DNA from: CAYRHS01 sp964424125
GTDB taxonomy: Bacteria; Actinomycetota; Acidimicrobiia; IMCC26256; JAOSJL01
Direction: 5' to 3'
Assembly (NCBI GenBank): GCA_964424125.1
Contig: CAYRHS010000001.1
Coordinates: 12,694-76,693 of the forward strand
DNA: 64,000 bases
Part shown: in pieces, positions 42,735 to 51,844 of the stretch
Numbering within the stretch: position 1 is the stretch's first letter
Layout of the letters: every line of letters starts with the position of its first letter
The notes under the pieces: generated by a model
What the model saw: the letters and a program-made list of their open reading frames with translations, nothing else
Database searches by the model: none
What the model was told of the DNA's origin: nothing
Translations under genes and position numbers: made by a program

Positions 42735-44966
42735 TCAGGGGCCGAGCGCGCTCGCCGCGCCCTCCAGGAATACCGAGCGGAGCAGGTCGTCGCGTTCCAA
42801 CAGGTCGGCCGGCACGCCTTCGAAGCGGACGCGCCCGCGCTGGAGGAAGTAGGCGCGGTGCGCGATCGACAGCGCCAGGTTGACCGACTGCTCGACGAGC
42901 ACCACCGCTGTTCCCCGGGCGTTGATCGTCCGGACGGTCTCCAGCAGCTCGCTCACGATCTTGGGGGCGAGTCCGAGCGACAGCTCGTCGACGAGCAGGA
43001 GTCGTGGTCGGAGGATGAGCGCCTTTCCGAGTGCGAGCATCTGCCGCTCGCCACCCGAGAGCGTCGACGCGGGCTGGTTCCTGCGGTCGGCGAGCGCGGG
43101 GAACCCAGCGAGAGCATCCTCGATGCCCCGCTCGACCGAACGGCGGTCCCGGCCCAGGCTGTAGGCCGCGGCCCGGAGGTTGTCGACGACCGAAAGCGCC
43201 GTGAAGACCCCTCGACCGCCGGGCACGAGCGCCATTCCCAGTGCCACGCGGCGCTCGGCATCGACATATGTGACGTCGAGGCCGCGAAAGTGCACCGCGC
43301 CCGAGCTCGGAAGCCCGAGTCCGGACACGACGCGCAGCAGCGTCGACTTGCCGGCGCCGTTCGTGCCGAGCAGGGCGACGACTTGCCCCTCTTCCACCTC
43401 GAAGTCGAGCTGGAAGAGGACCTGGAGCGCCCCGTACGAGAATTCGATCCTCCGACACGCCAACAGCGGCGCGGGAATGCCTCGCTCGGCCAGCGCGGCG
43501 AGCTCCTCGCCGAGCAGGAGCTGGTCGATCATGCGATCGAGGTCGTCGTTGACGGTGCGCCGAGCGCCGAGCAGCACGATCGCGGCCGCGATGCCCGGGA
43601 TCGCGAGCGCGACGAGCGCCCCGCCGACGCCGAAGCGACGGTCGACGCCCCCGAGCAGGACGAGGCCACCGACACCCCCGACGGCGGCCAGCGCGATCCC
43701 GACCAGCGCAGCGACGTGCGGACGCATCCGGGGCGGGACGATCGACAGCGCGATAAGGCTGATCGCGGGGAACGCGGCCGCGACGAACGCAAGCGTGAGC
43801 CCGACCAGGACGACCATGACCGCGAACAGCGGCACGAACACGGCGCCGGCAAGTGCGAGAACCGCGGCGCCGATGGTCCAGGACGCCAACACGACGAGTG
43901 CGGCAGGGTCGCGGCGGAACATCCGCTCGCCGTTCCTCCCGAACCACCAGAGCACCGGGAACGAGAAAGCGGCCGCGCCCGCGAAGAGCAGGCCGCGCGC
44001 CCCGGGGCTCATGTTCCATCGCTCCTCGAGGAAGAAGAAGAGGAACGTGCTCATGGGCACGAGGAGCATGCCCAGGACGACGTTGAAGGCGAGCACGCGC
44101 CGGATCGTGGGAACGAGCAGGAGCCTCCTGGCGATCTCGACGAAACCGAGCGACGCGGCGTCGTCGGGGACCTCCGCGACCGTCGGCGCGTCGCCCTTCG
44201 ACGCCGATCGTGTCGCCGCGCGCGCTCGATCCACGTCGTAGTGACCGAAGCCCGGGTCGCGCAGACCGACGGCGAACGCCGCCGCCACGAGGCACACGCC
44301 ACCCATCGCAACGAAGACCCCGCGCCACGTGAGGGCGAAGACTGTGGTGAGCAATGCAACGAGGAGCGGGGCCGTGATGTTGCCCATGGCGTTGGCACCC
44401 CGGTAGAACGCGAGCGCTCGTGCGCGTACGCCCGGCTCGTACGAGTCCATGATCAGGGGTGTGTGCACCGCCCGAACCGACCCGGTCGTAAGCCCGTCGA
44501 CGCTCAACACCCCCAGCAGCCCCCAGACGTCGACAACGAAGCCCGTCAACGCCGTCATGACGCTCCATCCGAAGGCGGTCGCGATGCTGACGAACGCCCG
44601 CCGCGCGCGCCGCTGTACGAACGCGGCCAACGGCATCACGGCGATCGTGATCGCGATCGACTTGACGAGCACGAGCGTCGCGAGCGCGGTCTTGCTGATC
44701 CCGAGGGTGGCGCTGATCTCCGGACCGAGCACGAAGAACGCGTAGCTCTGGAACTCGTCGACGAGGGCGAGGAGCCCCAGCGCGAGCAGCGGATACCACC
44801 CTGACGACGCGGCCAGGGCTCCCCGGAGCCGTGGGACCTGCTCCTCACCGGTGACGCCGAAGGCACGACGGGCGGCGGCGCGTGCATCCGCTCGCTCCGC
44901 GGCCAGCTCGTCGGCGAACGATGGCGCCTCGGATCGACGCCCCCGAGGGTTCGCCTCCCCATTCAC
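42735..44966 (-). CDS. MFS permease fused to LivF-type ABC ATPase
   Basis: 743 residues. Residues about 60-480: twelve-helix major facilitator domain (YPLLALGLLALVDEFQSY, then VQRRARRAFVS loop, and FYRGANAMGNITAPLL). Residues about 505-743: ABC ATPase most like LivF, with Walker A GTNGAGKSTLL, signature LSGGERQMLALGKA, Walker B LLLVDELSLGLAP and switch His replaced region VLVEQSVNLAL. MFS carriers normally run on ion gradients and need no ATPase, so the joined architecture is odd: the ATPase may serve the LivHMG protein of the same operon, with the MFS part as a second path or membrane anchor. Overlaps the lipoprotein start by 4 nt (ATGA). Confidence 0.88.
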   Translation of the reverse strand: MNGEANPRGRRSEAPSFADELAAERADARAAARRAFGVTGEEQVPRLRGALAASSGWYPLLALGLLALVDEFQSYAFFVLGPEISATLGISKTALATLVLVKSIAITIAVMPLAAFVQRRARRAFVSIATAFGWSVMTALTGFVVDVWGLLGVLSVDGLTTGSVRAVHTPLIMDSYEPGVRARALAFYRGANAMGNITAPLLVALLTTVFALTWRGVFVAMGGVCLVAAAFAVGLRDPGFGHYDVDRARAATRSASKGDAPTVAEVPDDAASLGFVEIARRLLLVPTIRRVLAFNVVLGMLLVPMSTFLFFFLEERWNMSPGARGLLFAGAAAFSFPVLWWFGRNGERMFRRDPAALVVLASWTIGAAVLALAGAVFVPLFAVMVVLVGLTLAFVAAAFPAISLIALSIVPPRMRPHVAALVGIALAAVGGVGGLVLLGGVDRRFGVGGALVALAIPGIAAAIVLLGARRTVNDDLDRMIDQLLLGEELAALAERGIPAPLLACRRIEFSYGALQVLFQLDFEVEEGQVVALLGTNGAGKSTLLRVVSGLGLPSSGAVHFRGLDVTYVDAERRVALGMALVPGGRGVFTALSVVDNLRAAAYSLGRDRRSVERGIEDALAGFPALADRRNQPASTLSGGERQMLALGKALILRPRLLLVDELSLGLAPKIVSELLETVRTINARGTAVVLVEQSVNLALSIAHRAYFLQRGRVRFEGVPADLLERDDLLRSVFLEGAASALGP

Positions 44967-45463
44967 GGCTCCGGCCCTCGGTCGATCTCGAACGTGACCG
45001 AGAAGGCCGCTTCACCGCTGCGCCTTCCCTCCTCGTCGAGGAGCACGATCGTCGCCTCGTGGACCTCGTCTCCCCCGGGCTCGCCGCGCCGCTTCGGCAC
45101 CGTCTCGAGAACGACGGAAGTCTCGGTCGTCGGGTAGATGCCGCGTTCGACGAACCAGTCCTGATCGGGACAGCCCTCCCGTTGCTCGCAGGCATCGTCG
45201 ACGAGCGCAGCGAGTGACTGCCCGGGTCGCATGGGCTCGCGATCGACGAAGACCACGAAGGATCCGCCCGGCCGCTCGGGCGAGGCGATCGTGAGGTCCT
45301 TTACCGTCCACTCGACGACCACGGGAAGCGCCACCGTCTCGGCGTCCTCGGGAGCGACGATCTCCACTCGATCGTCCTGGAAGAAGTCGAGACCGTGGAG
45401 TCCGCACCCCGTGAGCACCACGATCACGGCCGCGAGGCCGCGGAGCCGGAGTCGACGTCTCAT
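44963..45463 (-). CDS. Small lipoprotein between the two transporter fusions
   Basis: 166 residues. Basic start, hydrophobic core and lipobox VLTGC (AAVIVVLTGCGLHG), so an exported, lipid-anchored protein. The mature part looks like a single beta-sandwich domain (VEIVAPEDAETVALPVVVEWTV at its start, ATIVLLDEEGRRSGEAAFSVTFE at the end), with two Cys (CEQREGC) close together. No family recognised. Overlaps both neighbours by 4 nt (ATGA each side), so it is coupled to the transporter and may be an accessory subunit. Confidence 0.75.
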   Translation of the reverse strand: MRRRLRLRGLAAVIVVLTGCGLHGLDFFQDDRVEIVAPEDAETVALPVVVEWTVKDLTIASPERPGGSFVVFVDREPMRPGQSLAALVDDACEQREGCPDQDWFVERGIYPTTETSVVLETVPKRRGEPGGDEVHEATIVLLDEEGRRSGEAAFSVTFEIDRGPEP

Positions 45464-48258
45464 GCCGCCGGCCCCGACCGCGCCAGGGACTCGGCATCCG
45501 TGCCCAGGTAGGCCTCGATCACTCGCGGATCGGAACGAACCTCGTCGGGTGTTCCCACCATGAGCACGCGGCCCGACTCCATGACGACCACGCGATCGGC
45601 GAGCCCGAGGACGAGGGGGATGTCGTGCTCGACGATCAACAGCGTCGTCCCGAGCTGCGCCTGCACGGATCGCAGCAGCGCTCCCAAGTGCTCGGTCTCA
45701 CGTTGCGCGATGCCCGACGAAGGCTCGTCGAGCAGGAGCACGCCCGGCTCCAGCGCCAGGATGCACGCGAGCTCCGTGATCCGTCGCGTGCCCGTCGAGA
45801 GCTCGGACACGGGGGTGCTGCGGTACTCGGCGAGCCCAAGCGCGTCGACGAGCAGCTCCGCTCGCGATCTTCGCCGCCGCTCCGCCGACCCGATGCCGAT
45901 CAGCGCGGGCAGCAGGCGCGTCGGGTACCGGCGCTCGAGGGCGAGCATGACCACGTCCGACACGGTCATCGTGGGGAACAGCTGGGGTTCCTGGAACGAG
46001 CGCACGAGACCCAGTCGTCCGCGCGCGCCCGGGGAGAGCCCGCTGACGTCGCGGTCATCGAGGACGACCTGCCCGCGGTCGGAGCGGACGAAGCCGCTCG
46101 CCAGATCGAAGAGTGTCGACTTTCCCGCGCCGTTCGGGCCGATGAAGGCCACCGTCTCCCCTGCTTCGACGACGAACGAGACGTCCTCGACGGCATGGAG
46201 TCCGCCGAAGTGCTTCGTCAACCCTTCGACGCACAGGGTGCCCCCGGCGCGTGTCGCCTTCTCGAGACGGGCCCTTCCGCCGACCGACGATGGGACCGGG
46301 CCGGCCCGCTCGGGGGCCGTGGCCTCGATGCCGCGCGCCCGGGCGAGCACGCCGATCACGCGAGCCCGAAGGGGAGCGAGCAGCTGGGCGATACCGCCCG
46401 GGAAGTAGAGGATCAGTACCAGCCAGCCCAGTGCGGTTGCGGCCAGTCCGGCGTTGTCGAGCGGCAGGAAGCGTGGAACCCCGACGATGTAGAGCGCGCC
46501 GAGCAGCGGGCCGGCCAGGACGCCGATACCGCCGAGCACAGTCATCGCGGCAACATCGATGCTCGCCTCGACCGGGAACGCGGTGGAAGCCAGGCGGGTG
46601 AACGAGTGCCCGTACGCGGCCCCGCCGAGGCCGGCGAGCACGCCCGCGAGCACGAACCCCTGGACCTTGACGGCCGTTACACGAACCGTGAACGCGCGCG
46701 CCCCGTCCTCGTTGTCACGAACCGCCCGGAGCCTCCGTCCGATCCCGCTCGCCCAGATGTTGCGGGCGAGCCAGAACCCGATCAGCAGCACGCCGAGGGC
46801 GAAGAAATAGTACTCCTTGCTCGAGTCGAGCGCGAGCGAACCGATCACCGGACGTCCCGGTGTGACGCCCGGTCCGAGCATCCACGACTGCCGGAAGAGC
46901 CACGCCTGGGAAGCGAGCGCGAAGCCCAGGGTCGTGACCGCGAGCATCAGACCCCTGATGCGGAGCGCCGGCAAGGCCAGGGCCAGCGAGACCGCGCCCG
47001 CCGCGAGCGCGGCGCCCAGGAAGCCGAGGAAGAAGTTGCCGGTCGCATCCGTGACCGCGTAGGAGGCGGTCGCGCCGACGCCCGCGATCGCGAACTGTCC
47101 GAGGGTCAGCTGGCCCGCCAGGCCCGTGACCACGCCGACCGAGAGTCCCACGAGCGAGAACGTCAGGATCGAGACGAGGACGATCGTCGTCGCGCTCGTG
47201 ACGAACATCGGCAGGAGCAGCGCCGCGACCAGCGCCGCCACCGCGACGAGCCACCCGAGATTCCGGATCGCCCAGACGTTCCGCAGCGCGTCCCGGATCG
47301 GGGGCCAGGGCTGCACGTTCACCCATGCGGACTCGGCAGCAGCCTCTCGCACGCGCTGACGTCGTTGGAGCAGCAGCGCGACGAGGAGGATGACGAAAAT
47401 CGCGAACTCGACGGTCCCACCGCGGGGGTAGTTCCACAAGAGGAGCTGTTCGACGACGCCGATCCCGATGCCCGCGAGGAAGGCGACGGGCAGGTTGACC
47501 ATCCGGGCGATCACCGCGGCCGCGAGGGCTCGCAAGAGCAGCGACGGTCCGAGAACCTGGCCGCCCGCGAAGCCCAAGGTTGGCACGACGAGGACGGCGG
47601 TGAAGGCCGCGACCGCGCCCGCGATCGCCCATGAGGTCATCGACATTCCGTCGGCGCTGATCCCCGCGAGGCGCGCCAGGTCGCGGCTCGCCGACGCCGC
47701 TCGGATTCCGAGACCCAGCCGGGTCCGGCGCAGGCCCAGCGCGAGCGCCAGGACCAGCACCGGGGTGAGGAGGAGGATGGCGGAGTACGGCCGCGTCACC
47801 AGGAGCGCGCCGACGTCGAACTCGGGGAACCACGGTGGCTGGGGGAAGAGCCCCCCGGCCGTGGCCTGGGAATTGACGACGAGCGCGAAGAGCAGCAGGA
47901 ACTGGGCCAGGCCGAGCGTCGCCACCATCGTCATGACGAGCGGCGCCCGCCGCAGCCGACGGACGACGACGACCTCGGACGCGGCGCCGATCGCGGCCCC
48001 GACGAGCAGGGCCAGGGGGAACGCGACCCAGTAGGGGACGCCCCACTGGCGGACCGCGAGTCCGAGGAGCGCCGCGGCGAACGCCCCGATCTCGCCGTGC
48101 GCGAAGTTCACGATCCGGTTGGACCGGTAGACGAGGACGAGCCCCACCGCGAGGATCCCGTAGGCCATCCCGACGATCGCGCCGAGCACGATCGCCGGGC
48201 CGAAGACCTCGAAGCCGCCGACCGTGAACGCGACCATCGGGTCCACGGCAGCGCTCAT
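45460..48258 (-). CDS. LivH-LivM-LivG fusion protein
   Basis: 932 residues. LivH permease (to about 300; IVLGAIVGMAYGILAVGLVLVY start, HGEIGAF motif), LivM permease (about 330-650; GLAGQLTLGQFAIAGVGA), then LivG ATPase (about 670-932) with Walker A GPNGAGKSTLF, signature LSTGTRRITELACIL, Walker B LLLDEPSSGI and switch VEHDI. The ATPase signature is LSTGT, a divergent form. LivF is missing here and supplied by the MFS-LivF gene two genes downstream. ATG at 48256-48258 with a GGGGGGA site. First gene of the three-gene operon, with the 16-mer element upstream. Confidence 0.92.
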   Translation of the reverse strand: MSAAVDPMVAFTVGGFEVFGPAIVLGAIVGMAYGILAVGLVLVYRSNRIVNFAHGEIGAFAAALLGLAVRQWGVPYWVAFPLALLVGAAIGAASEVVVVRRLRRAPLVMTMVATLGLAQFLLLFALVVNSQATAGGLFPQPPWFPEFDVGALLVTRPYSAILLLTPVLVLALALGLRRTRLGLGIRAASASRDLARLAGISADGMSMTSWAIAGAVAAFTAVLVVPTLGFAGGQVLGPSLLLRALAAAVIARMVNLPVAFLAGIGIGVVEQLLLWNYPRGGTVEFAIFVILLVALLLQRRQRVREAAAESAWVNVQPWPPIRDALRNVWAIRNLGWLVAVAALVAALLLPMFVTSATTIVLVSILTFSLVGLSVGVVTGLAGQLTLGQFAIAGVGATASYAVTDATGNFFLGFLGAALAAGAVSLALALPALRIRGLMLAVTTLGFALASQAWLFRQSWMLGPGVTPGRPVIGSLALDSSKEYYFFALGVLLIGFWLARNIWASGIGRRLRAVRDNEDGARAFTVRVTAVKVQGFVLAGVLAGLGGAAYGHSFTRLASTAFPVEASIDVAAMTVLGGIGVLAGPLLGALYIVGVPRFLPLDNAGLAATALGWLVLILYFPGGIAQLLAPLRARVIGVLARARGIEATAPERAGPVPSSVGGRARLEKATRAGGTLCVEGLTKHFGGLHAVEDVSFVVEAGETVAFIGPNGAGKSTLFDLASGFVRSDRGQVVLDDRDVSGLSPGARGRLGLVRSFQEPQLFPTMTVSDVVMLALERRYPTRLLPALIGIGSAERRRRSRAELLVDALGLAEYRSTPVSELSTGTRRITELACILALEPGVLLLDEPSSGIAQRETEHLGALLRSVQAQLGTTLLIVEHDIPLVLGLADRVVVMESGRVLMVGTPDEVRSDPRVIEAYLGTDAESLARSGPAA

Positions 48259-48291
48259 CCGTCCCCCCGGCTCGGCGCCGCGCGCATCGTA

Positions 48292-48315
48292 CCTACTTTC
48301 CATTCATTCAGTAGG
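48292..48315 (+). promoter_or_regulatory. Copy 2 of 16-mer CTACTTTCCATTCATT, inside an inverted repeat
   Basis: Exact copy of the 41301 element at 48293-48308. Here it is bounded by perfect arms CCTACT (48292-48297) and AGTAGG (48310-48315). It lies between the divergent LivHMG (48258) and CocE-like (48347) starts. Confidence 0.65.
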
Positions 48316-48346
48316 AGCGATACCGTGGCCCGGCCGAGCGCCGCGA

Positions 48347-50254
48347 ATGGGGGACGCCGTGTTCGAACGCGCCAGACGACCGCCGCCGACGGACGCTGCC
48401 TGGTGGCAGGGCTCCCCGACGAAGACGCCGCCGGTCCTTTACCGCGACTCGGTTCGGTCCAGCCGCTACGTTGCCGTCTCCGACGGAATCTGCCTCGCGA
48501 CGGACCTCCACCTCCCGGCCGGCCTTCGAGCCGGCGAGCGGCTCCCGACGATCGTCGCCTTCTCCACCTACCTCCGGGGCATGGACTTTCGCTTTCCCGG
48601 TGCCGAGGCCGCGATGGCGCGGGCGGACCTCACCGAACTCGACTGGGGCGATGCCTTCGCCCGCTACGGCTTCGCGCACCTGCTCGTCGAGATCCGCGGT
48701 GCGGGAGCATCGTTCGGCACGAAGACCTCGATCTTCGCCGACCAGGTCGCCCGCGACGGCAGCGACGTCCTCGACTGGATCATCGATCAGCCGTGGTCGA
48801 ACGGCGCCGTCGGCGCCACAGGGATCTCCGCGCTCGGTCTCACGTCGATGTTCCTCGCCACGGGGAAGCACCCGGCCCTGAAGGCGATCGCTCCGCGCTT
48901 CACGGTCTTCGACGTCTTCGCCGACGTCCACCCGGGCGGGTTGCTCCAGCAGCGCTTTCTCACCGACATCGGCGCGAGGGTGCGCGCGATGGACTCGAAC
49001 CGGCTCCACGAGGCCGTCGAGAACCCGCTGGCTCGACAGGCGATGCGCGCGCTCGTGAAGGGCGTGCGCGGCGTCGACGACGACCGCGACGGTTCGCAGC
49101 TCGCGGCCGCGGTCGCCGAGCACGAGGACAACGAGGGATTCGACCTGGACATCGCGGCCGTACGCCGGCGGGACGACCGCCTCCCCCACGCGGCCACCGA
49201 GGCGACGCTGGACACACAGAGCCCGTTTCGCCTGATGGCCGACCTGGTCGCGAGCGGCCTCCCCGTCTACGCGCTCGGCGGCTGGATGGACGGCGCGTTC
49301 CAGCGGGCGATGATCCACCTCCACCGCAACGTCCCCAACCCCGGGAGTCGACTCACGATCGGCCCGTGGGCGCACGGCGGCCGCTTCTACTCCAGCCCCC
49401 TCGTGGCGGGCGGTCGGCGGCGACGAGCCGAGTTCTCGCAAGCCGGTGAGCTCGCCCGCTTCTTCGACCTCCATCTGCGCGCCGTCGACCGCGAGGTGTC
49501 CGACGAGGCGCCCGTCCACTACTTCACGATGGGTGAGGAGCGCTGGAAGGAATCGCCGACGTGGCCGCCGCCAGGCACGGCCACACGGTCGTTGCACCTG
49601 CAAGCTGACAATCGGCTCGGCGAGCACGACTCGACCCGAGAGGGTCGCGACCGCTACGTCGTGGACCGGACCGCGACGACGGGTGTGTGGTCCCGGTACG
49701 GTCGGCACCTCTCGGGCGGGATGGGTCCGGCGCGGTATCCCGAACGGGCGAAGGCCGACCGGAAGCTCCTCTGCTACACGTCCTCGCCGCTGGCCGAGGA
49801 CGTGGAAGTCACGGGCCACCCACTCGTGACGCTGTCGCTCGCGTGCGACACGGACGACGCGGCGTTGTTCGTGTACCTCGAGGACGTGGCGCCCGACGGC
49901 ACCGTCCTGGCGATCACCGACAGCTGCCTCCGCCTGTCCGCCCGCCGGGTGGGTGGAGACCCCCCGTACGAGCAGCTCGGCGTGTGGCGCGACGGCACGA
50001 GCGTCGACGCCGAACCGGTGACCCCCGGCGAGGCCATGGAACTCGCGCTCGACCTCCTGCCGACCTCGTGGCTCTTCCGCTCCGGCCACGCCGTCCGACT
50101 CGCCATCGCGGGCGCCGACGTCGACAACTTCGTGATGGTCCCCGAGGCCGGTCCCGCGCCCACCTTCGAGGTGTTCCGTGGCGGACCGCACGCCGCGCGC
50201 CTCGACCTCCCGGTCATGCCCCGGGTCTCGGGCACGATGGCGTCGGAGACGTGA
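48347..50254 (+). CDS. CocE/NonD-type acyl esterase (peptidase S15 family)
   Basis: 635 residues. N-terminal alpha/beta-hydrolase with S15 features: nucleophile Ser in GATGISALGL, Asp in GGWMDGAF, His in IGPWAHGG. A helical cap domain follows the nucleophile region (about residues 190-330). The C-terminal jelly-roll (VTGHPLVTLSLACDTDDAALFVYLEDV) is typical of cocaine esterase and X-Pro dipeptidyl-peptidase relatives. It hydrolyses esters or amides of bulky acids. No signal peptide, so intracellular. Start ATG 48347; no strong ribosome site. Heads the operon 48347-54917; its stop overlaps the ligase ATG by 1 nt. Confidence 0.88.
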   Translation: MGDAVFERARRPPPTDAAWWQGSPTKTPPVLYRDSVRSSRYVAVSDGICLATDLHLPAGLRAGERLPTIVAFSTYLRGMDFRFPGAEAAMARADLTELDWGDAFARYGFAHLLVEIRGAGASFGTKTSIFADQVARDGSDVLDWIIDQPWSNGAVGATGISALGLTSMFLATGKHPALKAIAPRFTVFDVFADVHPGGLLQQRFLTDIGARVRAMDSNRLHEAVENPLARQAMRALVKGVRGVDDDRDGSQLAAAVAEHEDNEGFDLDIAAVRRRDDRLPHAATEATLDTQSPFRLMADLVASGLPVYALGGWMDGAFQRAMIHLHRNVPNPGSRLTIGPWAHGGRFYSSPLVAGGRRRRAEFSQAGELARFFDLHLRAVDREVSDEAPVHYFTMGEERWKESPTWPPPGTATRSLHLQADNRLGEHDSTREGRDRYVVDRTATTGVWSRYGRHLSGGMGPARYPERAKADRKLLCYTSSPLAEDVEVTGHPLVTLSLACDTDDAALFVYLEDVAPDGTVLAITDSCLRLSARRVGGDPPYEQLGVWRDGTSVDAEPVTPGEAMELALDLLPTSWLFRSGHAVRLAIAGADVDNFVMVPEAGPAPTFEVFRGGPHAARLDLPVMPRVSGTMASET

Positions 50255-51834
50255 TGGACCGACGGACGAGCATCCCCGCCCTGCTGGCCGAGCGCGCGGC
50301 GCAGAACCCCGAGCGGACTTTCGTCACGGAAGTGGGCGGGCGCGAGGCGACCTACGGCGCGTTCCAGGACGAGGCGCTGCGTTGGGCCGCAGGCCTTCGC
50401 GCGCTCGGCGTCGGGCCCGGCGAGAACGTCGTGACCATGCTCCCACCGTGCATCGACGCCTTCGCCGCCTGGATCGGGCTGTCATGGCTGCGCGCTGTCG
50501 ACACCGCCTGCAACACCGACTACCGGAGCCGGATGCTCGCCTACCTGCTGGAGGACTCCGGAGCGGAGGTGATGATCGTGGCCGCGCGGTGGCTGGACCG
50601 CCTCGTCGACGTCGCCGACGACGTGGGCCGGCTGAAGACGGTCGTCGTCCCCGACGCCGACGAACCGCCGGACGGCCTGCCGTGGCAGGTGGTCACGGGA
50701 ACGGACGTGACGGGGAGCCTGCCCGCGGCCGACGTCGATCCACCCGACGTCTGGGACGTGGCGACCATGATCTACACGTCCGGCACGACGGGACCGTCGA
50801 AGGGCGTGCTCGTCCCGTGGCGGCAGCAGTACGAGTATTCCGACGGCGTCGTCCCCGCGGCGGACGTCGACGAAGACGACGTGTACTACTCGGCTTTCCC
50901 GATGTTCCACGGGAGCGGGCGCGTGCCGTTGTGCCTGATGGCCGTGGCCAACGGCCGCTTCGTGCTCCGCAAGCAGTTCAGCGGCACGGAGTTCTGGAGC
51001 GACATCCGCGAGCACGGCTGCACCACGACCGGATTCGTCGGCGCCATGTCGCAATTCGTCTGGGGTCAGGCGCCGACGTCCGAAGACGCCGACAACCCGC
51101 TGCGACGAGCCATCATGCTCCCCGTACTGCCCTGGTGGCGAGAGTTCGAGGAGCGTTTCGGCGTCGAGCTCCGCACGTGCTACGCGATGACCGAGACCGG
51201 ACCACCGTTCGGCACGGGATGGGACATCCCCGACCACCGCACGTGTGGGTCTGTCCGCGCCGGCTACGACGTCCGGCTCGTCGACGAGCACGACTACGAC
51301 GTACCCGTGGGCCAAGTCGGCGAGCTGGTCATACGGACCGACGAGCCGTGGATGCTGTGCTCGGGCTACCACGGACGGCCCGAGAAGACCGCGGCAGCGT
51401 GGCGCAACGGCTGGTTCCACACCGGCGACGCGTTCCGCTGCGACACTGCCGGGAACTACTACTTCGTCGACCGGTTCAAGGACGCGATCCGGCGGCGAGG
51501 TGAGAACATCTCGAGCTTCGAGGTCGAGGCGCTCACGAACGCCCACCCGGGCGTCGCCGAGTCGGCCGCGATCGCGGTGCCCTCGGAGTGGGCCGAGGAC
51601 GAGGTGAAGGTGGTCGTGGTGCGAATGCCCGACAGTGGCCTCGACGCCGAGACGCTCGTGCAGGACCTCATCGAGACGATGCCGCGGTTCATGGTCCCCC
51701 GCTACGTGGAGTTCGTCGACTCGTTGCCGAAGACCGATGCCACGCAGCGGATCAAGAAGGTTGAGCTGCGCGCCGACGCGCTCAACGAACACACCTGGGA
51801 CCGCGAGCTCGCGGGGATCGAGCTCCCCAAGTGA
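50254..51834 (+). CDS. Acyl-CoA ligase (AMP-forming), CaiC-like
   Basis: 526 residues. YTSGTTGPSKGVLVPW, CYAMTETGPPFG, DRFKDAIRRRGENISSFEVE and the late Lys in TDATQRIKKVELR. Same subgroup as the ligases at 27036 and 57954. ATG overlaps the esterase stop (TGATG). In the order esterase-ligase-carboxylase, it would activate the acid released by the esterase. The downstream carboxylase start is 10 nt after its stop. Confidence 0.92.
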   Translation: MDRRTSIPALLAERAAQNPERTFVTEVGGREATYGAFQDEALRWAAGLRALGVGPGENVVTMLPPCIDAFAAWIGLSWLRAVDTACNTDYRSRMLAYLLEDSGAEVMIVAARWLDRLVDVADDVGRLKTVVVPDADEPPDGLPWQVVTGTDVTGSLPAADVDPPDVWDVATMIYTSGTTGPSKGVLVPWRQQYEYSDGVVPAADVDEDDVYYSAFPMFHGSGRVPLCLMAVANGRFVLRKQFSGTEFWSDIREHGCTTTGFVGAMSQFVWGQAPTSEDADNPLRRAIMLPVLPWWREFEERFGVELRTCYAMTETGPPFGTGWDIPDHRTCGSVRAGYDVRLVDEHDYDVPVGQVGELVIRTDEPWMLCSGYHGRPEKTAAAWRNGWFHTGDAFRCDTAGNYYFVDRFKDAIRRRGENISSFEVEALTNAHPGVAESAAIAVPSEWAEDEVKVVVVRMPDSGLDAETLVQDLIETMPRFMVPRYVEFVDSLPKTDATQRIKKVELRADALNEHTWDRELAGIELPK

Positions 51835-51844
51835 GGCGAGCTCG

